Positions 52,827 to 60,495 of a DNA stretch of 64,000 nt are shown in pieces. How positions within the stretch are numbered: position 1 is the stretch's first letter; each line of letters opens with the position of its first letter. The position numbers were made by a program, and so were the translations under genes. Below the pieces are notes generated by a model. That model was not told the DNA's origin, made no database searches, and saw only the letters and a list, made by a program, of their open reading frames with translations. The stretch is from Clostridium felsineum DSM 794. GTDB lineage: Bacteria; Bacillota; Clostridia; Clostridiales; Clostridiaceae. Where the stretch lies: NCBI RefSeq assembly GCF_002006355.2, contig NZ_CP096980.1, positions 2,294,001 through 2,358,000 of the forward strand. Reading direction: 5' to 3'.

Positions 52827-54176
52827 ATGGCTTTCGAAGGATTATCTACAAAATTGCAGGCTGCAATGAAGAAACTCAGAGGAAAAGGTAAGCTTTCTGA
52901 AAAAGATATAAAAGATGCTATGAGGGAAGTTAAATTAGCTCTTTTAGAGGCAGATGTTAACTACAAGATAGTTAAAAACTTTGTTAAAGTAGTAGGGGAA
53001 AAATGTCTAGGTAATGAAGTTATGGAAAGTCTTACTCCTGCTCAGCAAGTTATAAAAATAGTTAATGAAGAGCTTACGAACTTAATGGGTAAAGAAGAAA
53101 GTAAGCTAGAGTTTGAGGAAAATGGAATTACAGTTATAATGGCAGTTGGTCTTCAAGGTGCAGGAAAAACTACCATGTGTGGAAAACTTGCTTTAAGTTT
53201 AAAGAAGAAAAACAAAAAACCTCTTTTGGTTGCCTGCGATATATATAGACCAGCAGCAATAAAGCAGCTTCAAGTGGTAGGTAAATCAATTGATATTCCT
53301 GTATTTTCAATGGGAGATAAGGTTAACCCTGTTGATATATCAAAGGCTGCAATGGAGCATGCTAAGGGAAATGGACTAAATGTAGTTATAATAGATACAG
53401 CTGGAAGACTTCACATTGATGATGAGCTTATGAATGAGCTTGAAAATATAAAGACTGAAGTTAAGCCAAAGGAAATTCTACTTGTTGTAGATTCTATGAC
53501 AGGTCAAGATGCTGTAAATGTTGCTGAAAGCTTTAACAATAAGCTTGAACTTACAGGTGTTGTTCTTACAAAGCTTGATGGAGATACAAGGGGTGGTGCT
53601 GCCCTTTCAATAAGAGAGATGACAGGAAAGCCTATAAAGTATGTAGGACTAGGTGAAAAGATGAATGACATTGAAGTTTTTCATCCAGATAGAATGGCAT
53701 CAAGAATACTTGGTATGGGCGATGTTTTAACACTTATAGAGAAAGCTCAATCAGCTATAGATGAAAAGAAGGCAAAAGAGCTTGGTGACAGAATGTTAAA
53801 TCAAGAATTCAATTTTGATGATTTTCTTCAAGCTTTTGAGCAAATGAAAAAATTGGGACCTATAGGTAAACTTCTAGAAATGGTACCAGGCTTTAATAGC
53901 AGCATGCTTAAGGGCGTTGATTTGAATAAAAATGAAGGTGAAATGAAGAAATATGAGGCTATAATTCATTCGATGACTTCGAAAGAAAGAAAAACACCTT
54001 CACTTATAACATCAACAGCTTCTAGAAAAAGGAGAATAGCTATTGGTTCAGGAACTACAGTTCAAGAGGTAAATAAACTTCTTAAGAACTTTGAGCAAAT
54101 GAAGAAAATGATGAAGCAATTTAAAGGAAATAAGCTTTCTAAAAAGGGTTTATTTGGTGGAAAAATGCCCTTTTAG
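52827..54176 (+). CDS. ffh: Signal recognition particle protein Ffh
   Basis: SRP54 GTPase that binds signal peptides and SRP RNA. N domain (about 1-90), G1 GLQGAGKTTMCGK, G3 DTAGRLHIDDE, G4 TKLDGDTRGGAA, then the Met-rich M domain (about 300-449, FEQMKKLGPIGKLLEMVPG and SMTSKERKTPSLI), ending in a KKMMKQFKG basic tail. ACGAGGAGGGG precedes the ATG. Length 449 is standard. Confidence 0.98.
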   Translation: MAFEGLSTKLQAAMKKLRGKGKLSEKDIKDAMREVKLALLEADVNYKIVKNFVKVVGEKCLGNEVMESLTPAQQVIKIVNEELTNLMGKEESKLEFEENGITVIMAVGLQGAGKTTMCGKLALSLKKKNKKPLLVACDIYRPAAIKQLQVVGKSIDIPVFSMGDKVNPVDISKAAMEHAKGNGLNVVIIDTAGRLHIDDELMNELENIKTEVKPKEILLVVDSMTGQDAVNVAESFNNKLELTGVVLTKLDGDTRGGAALSIREMTGKPIKYVGLGEKMNDIEVFHPDRMASRILGMGDVLTLIEKAQSAIDEKKAKELGDRMLNQEFNFDDFLQAFEQMKKLGPIGKLLEMVPGFNSSMLKGVDLNKNEGEMKKYEAIIHSMTSKERKTPSLITSTASRKRRIAIGSGTTVQEVNKLLKNFEQMKKMMKQFKGNKLSKKGLFGGKMPF

Positions 54177-54216
54177 TATATAGATAATTTAGTAGCATTT
54201 GAAGGAGGTGAATATA

Positions 54217-54462
54217 ATGGTAAAGATTAGATTAAAGAGAATGGGTGCTAAGAAAGCTCCTTTCTACAGAATAGTTGTAGCTGATTCTAGAAGCCCTAGA
54301 GATGGAAAGTTTATAGAAGAGTTAGGATACTACAATCCAACTACAGATCCTGTTACTTTTAAAGTTGATGCTGATAAAGTTAATGCTTGGGTTAAAAATG
54401 GAGCTCAACCAACTGAAACTGTTAAAAAGCTTTTTGATAAAAGTGGAGTAACAACTAAATAG
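54217..54462 (+). CDS. rpsP: 30S ribosomal protein S16
   Basis: 81 residues starting MVKIRLKRMGAKKAPFYRIV, with DSRSPRDGKFIEELGYYNP. GAAGGAGGTGAAT decides ATG 54217 over the earlier frame start at 54199. The order ffh-rpsP-khpA-rimM-trmD-rplS is the widespread ribosomal/tRNA-processing cluster. Confidence 0.98.
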   Translation: MVKIRLKRMGAKKAPFYRIVVADSRSPRDGKFIEELGYYNPTTDPVTFKVDADKVNAWVKNGAQPTETVKKLFDKSGVTTK

Positions 54463-54482
54463 TAAATTTGGGGGTGTTTAAC

Positions 54483-54710
54483 ATGAAGCAATTACTAGAG
54501 ACTATTGCAAAGTCATTAGTTGATTGTCCTGATGAAGTTCAAGTTAGTGAAGTTACTGGAGAGCAGTCCATAATACTTGAATTAAAGGTTGCACCTGAAG
54601 ATATGGGAAAAGTTATAGGAAAACAGGGAAGGATAGCTAAGGCTATAAGAACTGTAATAAAGGCAGCAGCTGTTAAAGAAAATAAAAGAGTTGTTGTAGA
54701 GATAATATAA
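54483..54710 (+). CDS. khpA: KH-domain RNA-binding protein KhpA (YlqC)
   Basis: 75 residues making a single KH domain with the GXXG loop in GKVIGKQGRIAKAIRT. KhpA pairs with KhpB/Jag in other Firmicutes to bind RNA and affect cell elongation. ATG 54483 has GGGGGTGTT ahead. The stop codon is part of the following terminator stem. Confidence 0.95.
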   Translation: MKQLLETIAKSLVDCPDEVQVSEVTGEQSIILELKVAPEDMGKVIGKQGRIAKAIRTVIKAAAVKENKRVVVEII

Positions 54711-54740
54711 GAGTTAGGATTTTCTAACTCTTATATTTTT
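54707..54740 (+). terminator. Terminator overlapping the khpA stop codon
   Basis: ATAAGAGTTAG (54707-54717), loop of 6, CTAACTCTTAT (54724-54734), then T5. The stop TAA (54708-54710) lies in the 5' arm. Confidence 0.8.
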
Positions 54741-54745
54741 ATTTA

Positions 54746-54776
54746 TTGTATAAAAATGGAATCTATAGGGTATAAT
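54746..54776 (+). promoter_or_regulatory. Promoter candidate for rimM
   Basis: TATAAT (54771-54776) with a weak TTGTAT (54746-54751) and a 19-bp spacer. Confidence 0.4.
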
Positions 54777-54836
54777 CTTAATATTCCTATAAATTTTGTT
54801 CTTAGATAAATTATATATGTGCTCGGAGGGAATTTT

Positions 54837-55337
54837 ATGGAAGATTTTTTTAGTATAGGGCAAATTATAAATACTCATGGAGTTCGTGGAGAACTTAAGA
54901 TATATCCTCTGACAGATGATGTTAATCGTTTTGATGCTTTAGATAGTGTTTACATTGATAATGAAGTAAGAAAAGTAATCTCAGTAAAGAAACAACCCAA
55001 TAAACTTATATTAAAAATTGAAGGAATAGATACTCTGGATGAGGCTGTTAAATATAAGAATAAATACATTAAGGTTTTAAGAGAAGATGCAGTTGAATTA
55101 AAAGAAGGTCAATATTTTATTAAGGATATTATAGGCTGCAAGGTTTTTGATGAAAATGATAATCTTTTAGGTGAAGTATACGATGTTATAAATACTAAAA
55201 ATAACGATGTTTACTGCATAAAAAGAGATGGAAAGCAAGACCTTTTGGTGCCAGCACTTAAAGAAATTGTTCTTAAAATTGAAATGGAAAATAAGAAAAT
55301 AATAATAAAGGCTGTTGAAAAGTGGCTGGAAGATTAA
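54837..55337 (+). CDS. rimM: 16S rRNA processing protein RimM
   Basis: Assists 30S head maturation. 166 residues: N-terminal RimM domain (FSIGQIINTHGVRGELKIYP) and C-terminal PRC barrel (YFIKDIIGCKVFDENDNLLG; DLLVPALKEIV). GGAGGGAAT puts the start at ATG 54837 rather than 54819. It overlaps trmD by 16 bases. Confidence 0.97.
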   Translation: MEDFFSIGQIINTHGVRGELKIYPLTDDVNRFDALDSVYIDNEVRKVISVKKQPNKLILKIEGIDTLDEAVKYKNKYIKVLREDAVELKEGQYFIKDIIGCKVFDENDNLLGEVYDVINTKNNDVYCIKRDGKQDLLVPALKEIVLKIEMENKKIIIKAVEKWLED

Positions 55338-56050
55338 AAATAGATATATTAACACTGTTTCCAGAGATGTTTGAACTGTTTAATTTAAGTATAATAGGAA
55401 GAGCAAAAAAGAATGGCATAATAGAAATTAATACTCATAATATAAGAGATTACACTATAGATAAACATAAAAAAACGGATGATTATCCATATGGTGGTGG
55501 TGCTGGTATGGTTATGACACCACAACCACTTGTGGATTCAATTAGGGACATAAAAAAGAGGAACAAAGGAAAAGTTATTTTTTTAGGACCTAGAGGTAAA
55601 ACGTTTGATCAGGAAACTGCAAAAGAACTTTCAACTAGAGAAGAGATAATAATAGTATGTGGACATTATGAAGGAATAGATGAAAGAGTATATAAGTACA
55701 TAGATGAGGAATATTCTCTTGGTGATTTTGTACTTACTGGTGGCGAAATGGCATGTATACCTATGGTAGATAGCATATGCAGAATGATACCAGGTGTTTT
55801 ATCAAAAAGTGAGAGTTATGAAGAAGAATCCTTTTATAGTGGTCTTTTAGAATATCCCCAATATACAAGACCAGAGGAATTTGAAAATGAAAAAGTACCA
55901 GAAGTACTTCTCTCAGGTCATCATGAGAATATAAGAAAATGGAGAAGAAAACAAGCACTAAAAATAACAAAAGTTAGGCGAAAAGATTTGTTTGATAAAT
56001 TAACTATGACAAAAGAAGATAAAAAATTACTAAAAGATGACCAATTGTGA
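55322..56050 (+). CDS. trmD: tRNA (guanine-37-N1)-methyltransferase
   Basis: SPOUT-class methyltransferase for G37. KIDILTLFPEMF, YPYGGGAGMVM, the knot motif VCGHYEGIDERV and SLGDFVLTGGEMA are diagnostic. Start is GTG 55322 inside rimM; I see no better start, as the next residues use non-start codons. Length 242. After it comes the rplS promoter and leader. Confidence 0.97.
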   Translation: MAGRLKIDILTLFPEMFELFNLSIIGRAKKNGIIEINTHNIRDYTIDKHKKTDDYPYGGGAGMVMTPQPLVDSIRDIKKRNKGKVIFLGPRGKTFDQETAKELSTREEIIIVCGHYEGIDERVYKYIDEEYSLGDFVLTGGEMACIPMVDSICRMIPGVLSKSESYEEESFYSGLLEYPQYTRPEEFENEKVPEVLLSGHHENIRKWRRKQALKITKVRRKDLFDKLTMTKEDKKLLKDDQL

Positions 56051-56069
56051 TTTTTAAACAAATAAATCA

Positions 56070-56098
56070 TTGATTAGAAGCTTAATTTGTGATAAAAT
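56070..56098 (+). promoter_or_regulatory. Promoter candidate for rplS
   Basis: TTGATT (56070-56075), 17-bp spacer, TAAAAT (56093-56098), placing the transcript start just before the leader RNA. Confidence 0.55.
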
Positions 56099-56110
56099 TT
56101 AAATGTTATT

Positions 56111-56160
56111 GTGCAGGCGGTCCTCTGTCAGATATTCTGGCATGAACGTCAAATATTATT
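56111..56160 (+). ncRNA. Ribosomal protein L19 leader (candidate cis-regulatory RNA)
   Basis: A hairpin TGTCAGA-TAT-TCTGGCA (56126-56142) is flanked by GGCGGTC and GAACGTC, which pair partly to make an outer stem. The element resembles the Firmicute L19 leader as I recall it, thought to be bound by L19 itself for feedback control. It lies right before the rplS ribosome site. A covariance-model search (Rfam L19 leader) would settle it. Confidence 0.6.
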
Positions 56161-56176
56161 TAGGAGGTAAGTGCAC

Positions 56177-56521
56177 ATGTTAGATGTTATAAGAGAAATC
56201 GAAGCAGAACAAATCAGAAAAGATCTTCCAAACTTCAATGTTGGAGATACAGTTAAAATCGAAGTTAGAATCAAAGAAGGCGAAAAAGAAAGACTTCAAG
56301 CCTTTGAAGGAACTGTAATCAAAAGACAAAACGGAGGTCTTAGAGAGACTTTCACAATGAGAAGAGTAGCTTACGGAGTTGGAGTTGAAAGAACATTCCC
56401 TTTAAACTCGCCTTCAATTGCTAGCCTTAAAGTTGTAAGAAGAGGTAAAGTTAGAAGAGCTAAGCTATACTACTTAAGAGATAGAGTTGGTAAGGCTGCT
56501 AAGGTTAAAGAAATAAGATAA
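56177..56521 (+). CDS. rplS: 50S ribosomal protein L19
   Basis: 114 residues, MLDVIREIEAEQIRKDLP to RVGKAAKVKEIR, with GDTVKIEVRIKEGEKERLQ and ETFTMRRVAYGVGVERTFP. TTTAGGAGGTAAG decides ATG 56177 over GTG 56171. It has its own promoter, leader and terminator, so it can be regulated separately from trmD. Confidence 0.98.
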   Translation: MLDVIREIEAEQIRKDLPNFNVGDTVKIEVRIKEGEKERLQAFEGTVIKRQNGGLRETFTMRRVAYGVGVERTFPLNSPSIASLKVVRRGKVRRAKLYYLRDRVGKAAKVKEIR

Positions 56522-56523
56522 AA

Positions 56524-56550
56524 AAAACAGGGGCCTATGGTCCCTGTTTT
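56524..56550 (+). terminator. Terminator after rplS
   Basis: AAAACAGGGGCC (56524-56535), loop TAT, GGTCCCTGTTTT (56539-56550), with one G-U pair. Confidence 0.85.
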
Positions 56551-56570
56551 CTTATCATGGTGGTGATAAA

Positions 56571-57110
56571 TTGGTAAAAAGTTTAATTGAATTTGGTAAG
56601 TCAATAATCATAGCAATAATCATTGCTATAGTTATGATTTTATTCGTTTTTGAGACGGTTAGCGTTGACGGCACATCAATGTATAGTACACTTCAAAACA
56701 ATGATAGATTAGTAATCGAAAAAGTTTCTTATCATTTTAGTTTTCCTAAAAGAGGCGACATAATAGTGTTTAAATATCCTAGTGATACAACTAAAAAATT
56801 TGTAAAGAGAGTTATAGCCGTAGAAGGCGATAAGGTTAAAATTGAAAATGATAAAGTATATGTAAATGGGGTCAAATTAAACGAAAAGTATGCATATTAT
56901 ATGAACAAAGAAGTTACAGATGATCCTAGAGTTCACGATTATGCATTAAAAACTGTTCCTAAAGATACAGTTTTTGTTCTTGGAGATAACAGATATAATA
57001 GTTTGGATAGTAGGTTTCAAGATGAGGTTGGATTTGTAAATAAGAAACTTATTATAGGTAGAGAAATTTTAAGGGTATATCCTTTTAATAAAATAGGAAA
57101 GGTACGATAG
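56571..57110 (+). CDS. lepB: Type I signal peptidase
   Basis: Membrane Ser/Lys protease that removes signal peptides. One N-terminal TM helix (about 8-27), catalytic Ser36 in VDGTSMYST, catalytic Lys in KKFVKRVIAVEGD, and LGDNRYNSLDSR. Length 179 and one TM are normal for Firmicutes. The usual SMXPT box reads SMYST here, lacking the Pro. Start is TTG 56571 with GGTGGTGAT ahead. Being next to the SRP genes fits its export role. Confidence 0.96.
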   Translation: MVKSLIEFGKSIIIAIIIAIVMILFVFETVSVDGTSMYSTLQNNDRLVIEKVSYHFSFPKRGDIIVFKYPSDTTKKFVKRVIAVEGDKVKIENDKVYVNGVKLNEKYAYYMNKEVTDDPRVHDYALKTVPKDTVFVLGDNRYNSLDSRFQDEVGFVNKKLIIGREILRVYPFNKIGKVR

Positions 57111-57113
57111 ACG

Positions 57114-57965
57114 ATGATGATAGAATCAATAAACTGGTTTCCTGGACACATGGCTAAGACCAGAAGAGAGATAAAGGAAAACTTAAAGTTAGTTGATGCA
57201 GTAATTGAAATACGAGATGCTAGAATAGCTTATTCCAGTAGTAATCCAGATATAAATAGCATTTGCAAAGATAAACCTAGAATTATTCTTTTAAATAAAT
57301 TTGATTTGGCAGAAAAAGCTGTTACAGACAATTGGGTGAAAGCGCTCTCAAATGAAAGTATAAAAGCTATTCCAGTTAATGCACTTGAAGGCATAGGATT
57401 AAACAATATAAAACCTGCTTTAAATGAACTTTTAAAAAAGAAGCTAGATAATATGGCATCAAAAGGTATTCAAAATTATATTATTAGAGCAATGGTAGTG
57501 GGTATACCTAATGTAGGAAAATCTTCTTTTATAAATAAAATGGCTAAAAATAAGATTGCTAAGGTAGGAAATAAGCCAGGAGTAACTAAAGCTAAACAGT
57601 GGATAAAAACTAGTATGGGAATAGAACTTATGGATACACCAGGAGTATTATGGCCTAAATTTCAAGAACAAAAGGTTGGACTTAATCTTGCATTTACAGG
57701 TGCAATCAAAGATGAAATAATGGACATAGAAGAGCTTGCTTTAAAATTGGTAGGATTTTTACAAGAAAATTATTCTAATAAGCTTATGGAAAGATATAAA
57801 TTAAAGGACATAGAAGAAGATCCGCTTACTAATATGAATAATATAGCTCTTAAAAGAGGTGCTATTTTAAAAGGTGGAGAAATAGATTACACTAGAGTAG
57901 CCACTATGTTAATGGATGAATTTAGATCAGGAAAAATAGGAAAAATATCACTTGAAAGGCCGTGA
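57114..57965 (+). CDS. rbgA: Ribosome biogenesis GTPase RbgA (YlqF)
   Basis: Circularly permuted GTPase for late 50S assembly. INWFPGHMAKTRREI at the start, G4 NKFDLAE first, then G1 GIPNVGKSSFINK and G3 DTPGVLWP; the C-terminal ANTAR-like RNA-binding region follows. Length 283. Two adjacent ATG codons (57114, 57117) are possible starts. lepB, rbgA and rnhB follow rplS as in Bacillus. Confidence 0.97.
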   Translation: MMIESINWFPGHMAKTRREIKENLKLVDAVIEIRDARIAYSSSNPDINSICKDKPRIILLNKFDLAEKAVTDNWVKALSNESIKAIPVNALEGIGLNNIKPALNELLKKKLDNMASKGIQNYIIRAMVVGIPNVGKSSFINKMAKNKIAKVGNKPGVTKAKQWIKTSMGIELMDTPGVLWPKFQEQKVGLNLAFTGAIKDEIMDIEELALKLVGFLQENYSNKLMERYKLKDIEEDPLTNMNNIALKRGAILKGGEIDYTRVATMLMDEFRSGKIGKISLERP

Positions 57966-57972
57966 TTAAATC

Positions 57973-58752
57973 TTGGATTTTCTAGAAATGAGCTTTAAGG
58001 AGATTAAAAGTACTTTAGATAATATGGATGAGCAAAGTAGGCTTTCATCTGCACATGATATTATGGACGACAGTAGGAAGAACGTAAAAGCATTGTGCAA
58101 GAAGATTATAAATGCTCACGAAAAAAAATTAAATGAGATTGCAAGAGTAAAAAAATTATACGAGTTTGACAAACAATTTGGCAATATTATAATTGCAGGA
58201 GTAGATGAAGTGGGTCGTGGCCCCCTTGCTGGTCCCATAGTTGGTGCAGCTGTGGTTTTAGAGTTAAATATAAAGGATGATTTAGATCTTATATTAGGTA
58301 TAAATGATTCAAAGAAATTAACTCATAAAAAAAGAGAAGAATTATCTAAAATTATAAAGGAAAAAGCTCTAGCTTTTGAAATTGCAGCTTTAGATAATAA
58401 TGAAATTGACTCTAAAGGGATTTCTTGGTGTAATAATGAAATATTTAAAATTGCAGTGAGTAAGCTTAAAGTAAAACCAGAGCTTGTAATTTCTGATGGT
58501 TATGCGGTTAAAGGACTTGGAATAAAAAATCACTATATTGTAAAAGGAGATGCACAAAGTGCAAGTATAGCATGTGCTTCTATAATAGCAAAAGTATATA
58601 GAGATAATTTGATGTGTGAATATGCTAAAAATTACCAAGGATATGGCTTTGAAAGCAATGTAGGTTATGGTTCTAAAGATCATATTGACGCTATAAAAAA
58701 ATTTGGAACAACCCCAATACATCGTATGAGTTTTCTGAAAAATATATTATAA
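57973..58752 (+). CDS. rnhB: Ribonuclease HII
   Basis: Cleaves RNA in RNA-DNA hybrids. An N-terminal helical extension (about 1-65) precedes the catalytic domain with GVDEVGRGPLAGPIVGAAV (metal Asp-Glu), NDSKKLTHKKRE and ASIIAKVYRD. Length 259. Start TTG 57973 has GTGAT 5 bases upstream; ATG 57988 is an alternative without a clear site. Confidence 0.95.
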   Translation: MDFLEMSFKEIKSTLDNMDEQSRLSSAHDIMDDSRKNVKALCKKIINAHEKKLNEIARVKKLYEFDKQFGNIIIAGVDEVGRGPLAGPIVGAAVVLELNIKDDLDLILGINDSKKLTHKKREELSKIIKEKALAFEIAALDNNEIDSKGISWCNNEIFKIAVSKLKVKPELVISDGYAVKGLGIKNHYIVKGDAQSASIACASIIAKVYRDNLMCEYAKNYQGYGFESNVGYGSKDHIDAIKKFGTTPIHRMSFLKNIL

Positions 58753-58754
58753 TG

Positions 58755-58789
58755 AAAACACACAACTAAAAAATAAGTTGTGTGTTTTT
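58755..58789. terminator. Bidirectional terminator between rnhB and yraN
   Basis: AAAACACACAACT (58755-58767) pairs with AGTTGTGTGTTTT (58776-58788), with A and T runs on the two sides for both convergent genes. Confidence 0.85.
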
Positions 58790-58790
58790 G

Positions 58791-59156
58791 CTATTGAAAA
58801 GCATTTTCTATTAATCTTAAATCATAAGAATCATTATTATGATTTAAAACTATTTCTATAACATCAAATCTAAAATTATAATCTAATAAATTTCTACTCC
58901 ATATGTAGTATTTAGCAGTATTGTACAGTTTGAATTTTTTCTTGTAGTTTACAGCCTCACAAGGAGATCCAAAGGCATCATTCCAACGAGCTTTTACTTC
59001 TACAAAAGTGATAAAATCCTTATTTTTTGCTATTATATCTAGTTCACCTAAGTAACACTTGAAATTTCTATAAAGTATTGTATATCCAAGGTTCTTTAAG
59101 TGTTTTTCAGCTAAATCTTCACCATAATTACCAACAGTTTTATTTAATTTATGCAT
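58791..59156 (-). CDS. yraN: YraN/UPF0102 family nuclease-like protein
   Basis: 121 residues from ATG 59156. NYGEDLAEKHLKNLGYTIL and the PD-(D/E)XK-like core LGELDIIAKNKDFITFVEVKAR are family signatures; catalytic Asp, Glu and Lys are in place. Function is unproven. GAGGTG lies 6 bases upstream of this ATG. The frame extends to GTG 59228 but that would reach into the repeat array and is rejected. rnhB-yraN-comM order is conserved in Firmicutes, here interrupted by the repeats and an amidotransferase. Confidence 0.93.
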   Translation of the reverse strand: MHKLNKTVGNYGEDLAEKHLKNLGYTILYRNFKCYLGELDIIAKNKDFITFVEVKARWNDAFGSPCEAVNYKKKFKLYNTAKYYIWSRNLLDYNFRFDVIEIVLNHNNDSYDLRLIENAFQ

Positions 59157-59175
59157 AATTTTCACCTCTTTGAAC

Positions 59176-59625
59176 ATTGTATGAGTTAAGCCAGAGCTAT
59201 ATAGTGCAATATTAGTACATTCTGCCACATAAAAAATTCTAAAGTAAGCTTTTGAGGCAGGAATGTTTTATATGTCAGAATGATAGTATTGTATGGGTTA
59301 AGCCAGAGCTATATAGTGCAATACTAGTACATTCTTCCACATAAAAAATTCTAAAGTAAGCTTTTGAGGTAAGAATGTTTTATATGTCAGAATGATAGTA
59401 TTGTATGGGTTAAGCCAGAGCTATAATGCTACAATACTAGTACATTCTGCCACATAAAAAATTCTAAAGTAAGCTTTTGAGGCAGGAATGTTTTATATGT
59501 CAGAATGATAGTATTGTATGGGTTAAGCCAGAGCTATAATGCTACAATACTAGTACATTCTGCTACATAAAAAATTCTAAAGTAAGCTTTTGAGGCAGGA
59601 ATGTTTTATATGTCAGAATGATAGT
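59176..59625. repeat. Four tandem copies of a ~112-bp structured repeat
   Basis: Copies begin at ATTGTATG: 59176, 59288, 59400 and 59513 (112, 112, 113, 113 bases), and a fifth partial copy (ATTGTATG) begins at 59626. Copies differ at only a few positions. Each has two hairpins: GTATTG(TA)/(TA)CAATAC around the copy junction, and ACATTCTGCC pairing with GGCAGGAATGT about 25 bases later. There are no unique spacers and unit length is not a multiple of 3, so it is neither CRISPR nor coding. Confidence 0.9.
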
Positions 59626-59645
59626 ATTGTATGCATTATAGCCTA

Positions 59646-59674
59646 TTGACATCTAAGTTTAAAATTATTATAAT
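59646..59674 (+). promoter_or_regulatory. Consensus sigma-A promoter for the amidotransferase gene
   Basis: TTGACA (59646-59651), 17-bp spacer, TATAAT (59669-59674), both hexamers perfect, right after the repeat array. The rest of 59675-59762 is AT-rich leader. Confidence 0.8.
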
Positions 59675-59762
59675 TGATTGAAAAATAGTATATTATTCTT
59701 ATAGATTTAATAGGAAATCTATAGAAAAATGTTTAAATTAATAAAGTTTAGGAAGTGAACAA

Positions 59763-60494
59763 ATGAGACCAATTATTGGAATTACAACAGTATGTAAAAA
59801 CGAAAATGCTGACTTATTTACTTTTTTAAATTATAATTATTCCAAGTCTGTGGTGCTTGCAGGGGGAACTCCAATATTAATTCCTCTTGGAGGAGAGGAG
59901 GATGATATCAAAAATTACATAGATATAATTGATGGATTATTATTATCTGGTGGTGAGGATATAAATCCTCTTTTCTATGGAGAAAACCCAATAAGTAAAG
60001 TTATGTATACATCACCTGCAAGAGACGAATATGAAAAAAAACTATACAGTAAAGCATTGGAAAAGGACATGCCTGTGTTAGGTATATGTAGAGGTATTCA
60101 GTTTATGAATTCAGTATCTGGAGGAACTTTATATCAGGATATAAATGTTCAGTGTGATAAAGCTAATGGTCATAATCCAAGGGGAAATCCTAAATGTAAT
60201 TTATATCATACTGTTAATATACTTAGGAAATCAAAACTTTTTAATGTATTTGGTGAAGAAGAGATTAAAGTAAATTCCTTTCATCATCAAGCAATAAATA
60301 GATTAAGTGATGAATTCATAATATCTGCGAAATCACCAGATGGTATAGTAGAAGGAATTGAACATATAAAGAAATCTTTTGTAATTGGTGTTCAATGGCA
60401 TCCTGAATATTTATCAGCTATATACCCTGAGTTTTTAAGATTATTTGAGGCCTTTGTATTAGAGTCAAGTAAGTTCAAAAGGGAGAATAAATAA
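59763..60494 (+). CDS. Class I glutamine amidotransferase (gamma-Glu-GABA hydrolase-like, peptidase C26)
   Basis: 243 residues starting RPIIGITTV. Nucleophile Cys in VLGICRGIQFMNSVSGG, His/Glu of the triad in VQWHPEYLS, plus LLLSGGEDINPLFYGE and NSFHHQAINRL. This pattern fits the PuuD-like hydrolases rather than synthase-linked amidotransferases; the true substrate is unknown. TTAGGAAGTGA precedes the ATG. Its stop is 1 base from the stop of convergent comM. Family sure, function moderate. Confidence 0.9.
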   Translation: MRPIIGITTVCKNENADLFTFLNYNYSKSVVLAGGTPILIPLGGEEDDIKNYIDIIDGLLLSGGEDINPLFYGENPISKVMYTSPARDEYEKKLYSKALEKDMPVLGICRGIQFMNSVSGGTLYQDINVQCDKANGHNPRGNPKCNLYHTVNILRKSKLFNVFGEEEIKVNSFHHQAINRLSDEFIISAKSPDGIVEGIEHIKKSFVIGVQWHPEYLSAIYPEFLRLFEAFVLESSKFKRENK

Positions 60495-60495
60495 A

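Noticed and set aside
59157..59228. N-terminal extension of yraN to GTG 59228
   Set aside because: It would read into the repeat array; ATG 59156 has a GAGGTG site at the right distance and gives the usual family length.
59176..59633. Sigma-E type -10 (CATACAAT) on the minus strand at each repeat junction
   Set aside because: The hexamer fits but no -35 partner at proper spacing was found; likely part of the hairpin stem.
59176..59640. CRISPR array
   Set aside because: Units are about 112 bases, directly adjacent, with no unique spacers and no cas genes nearby.
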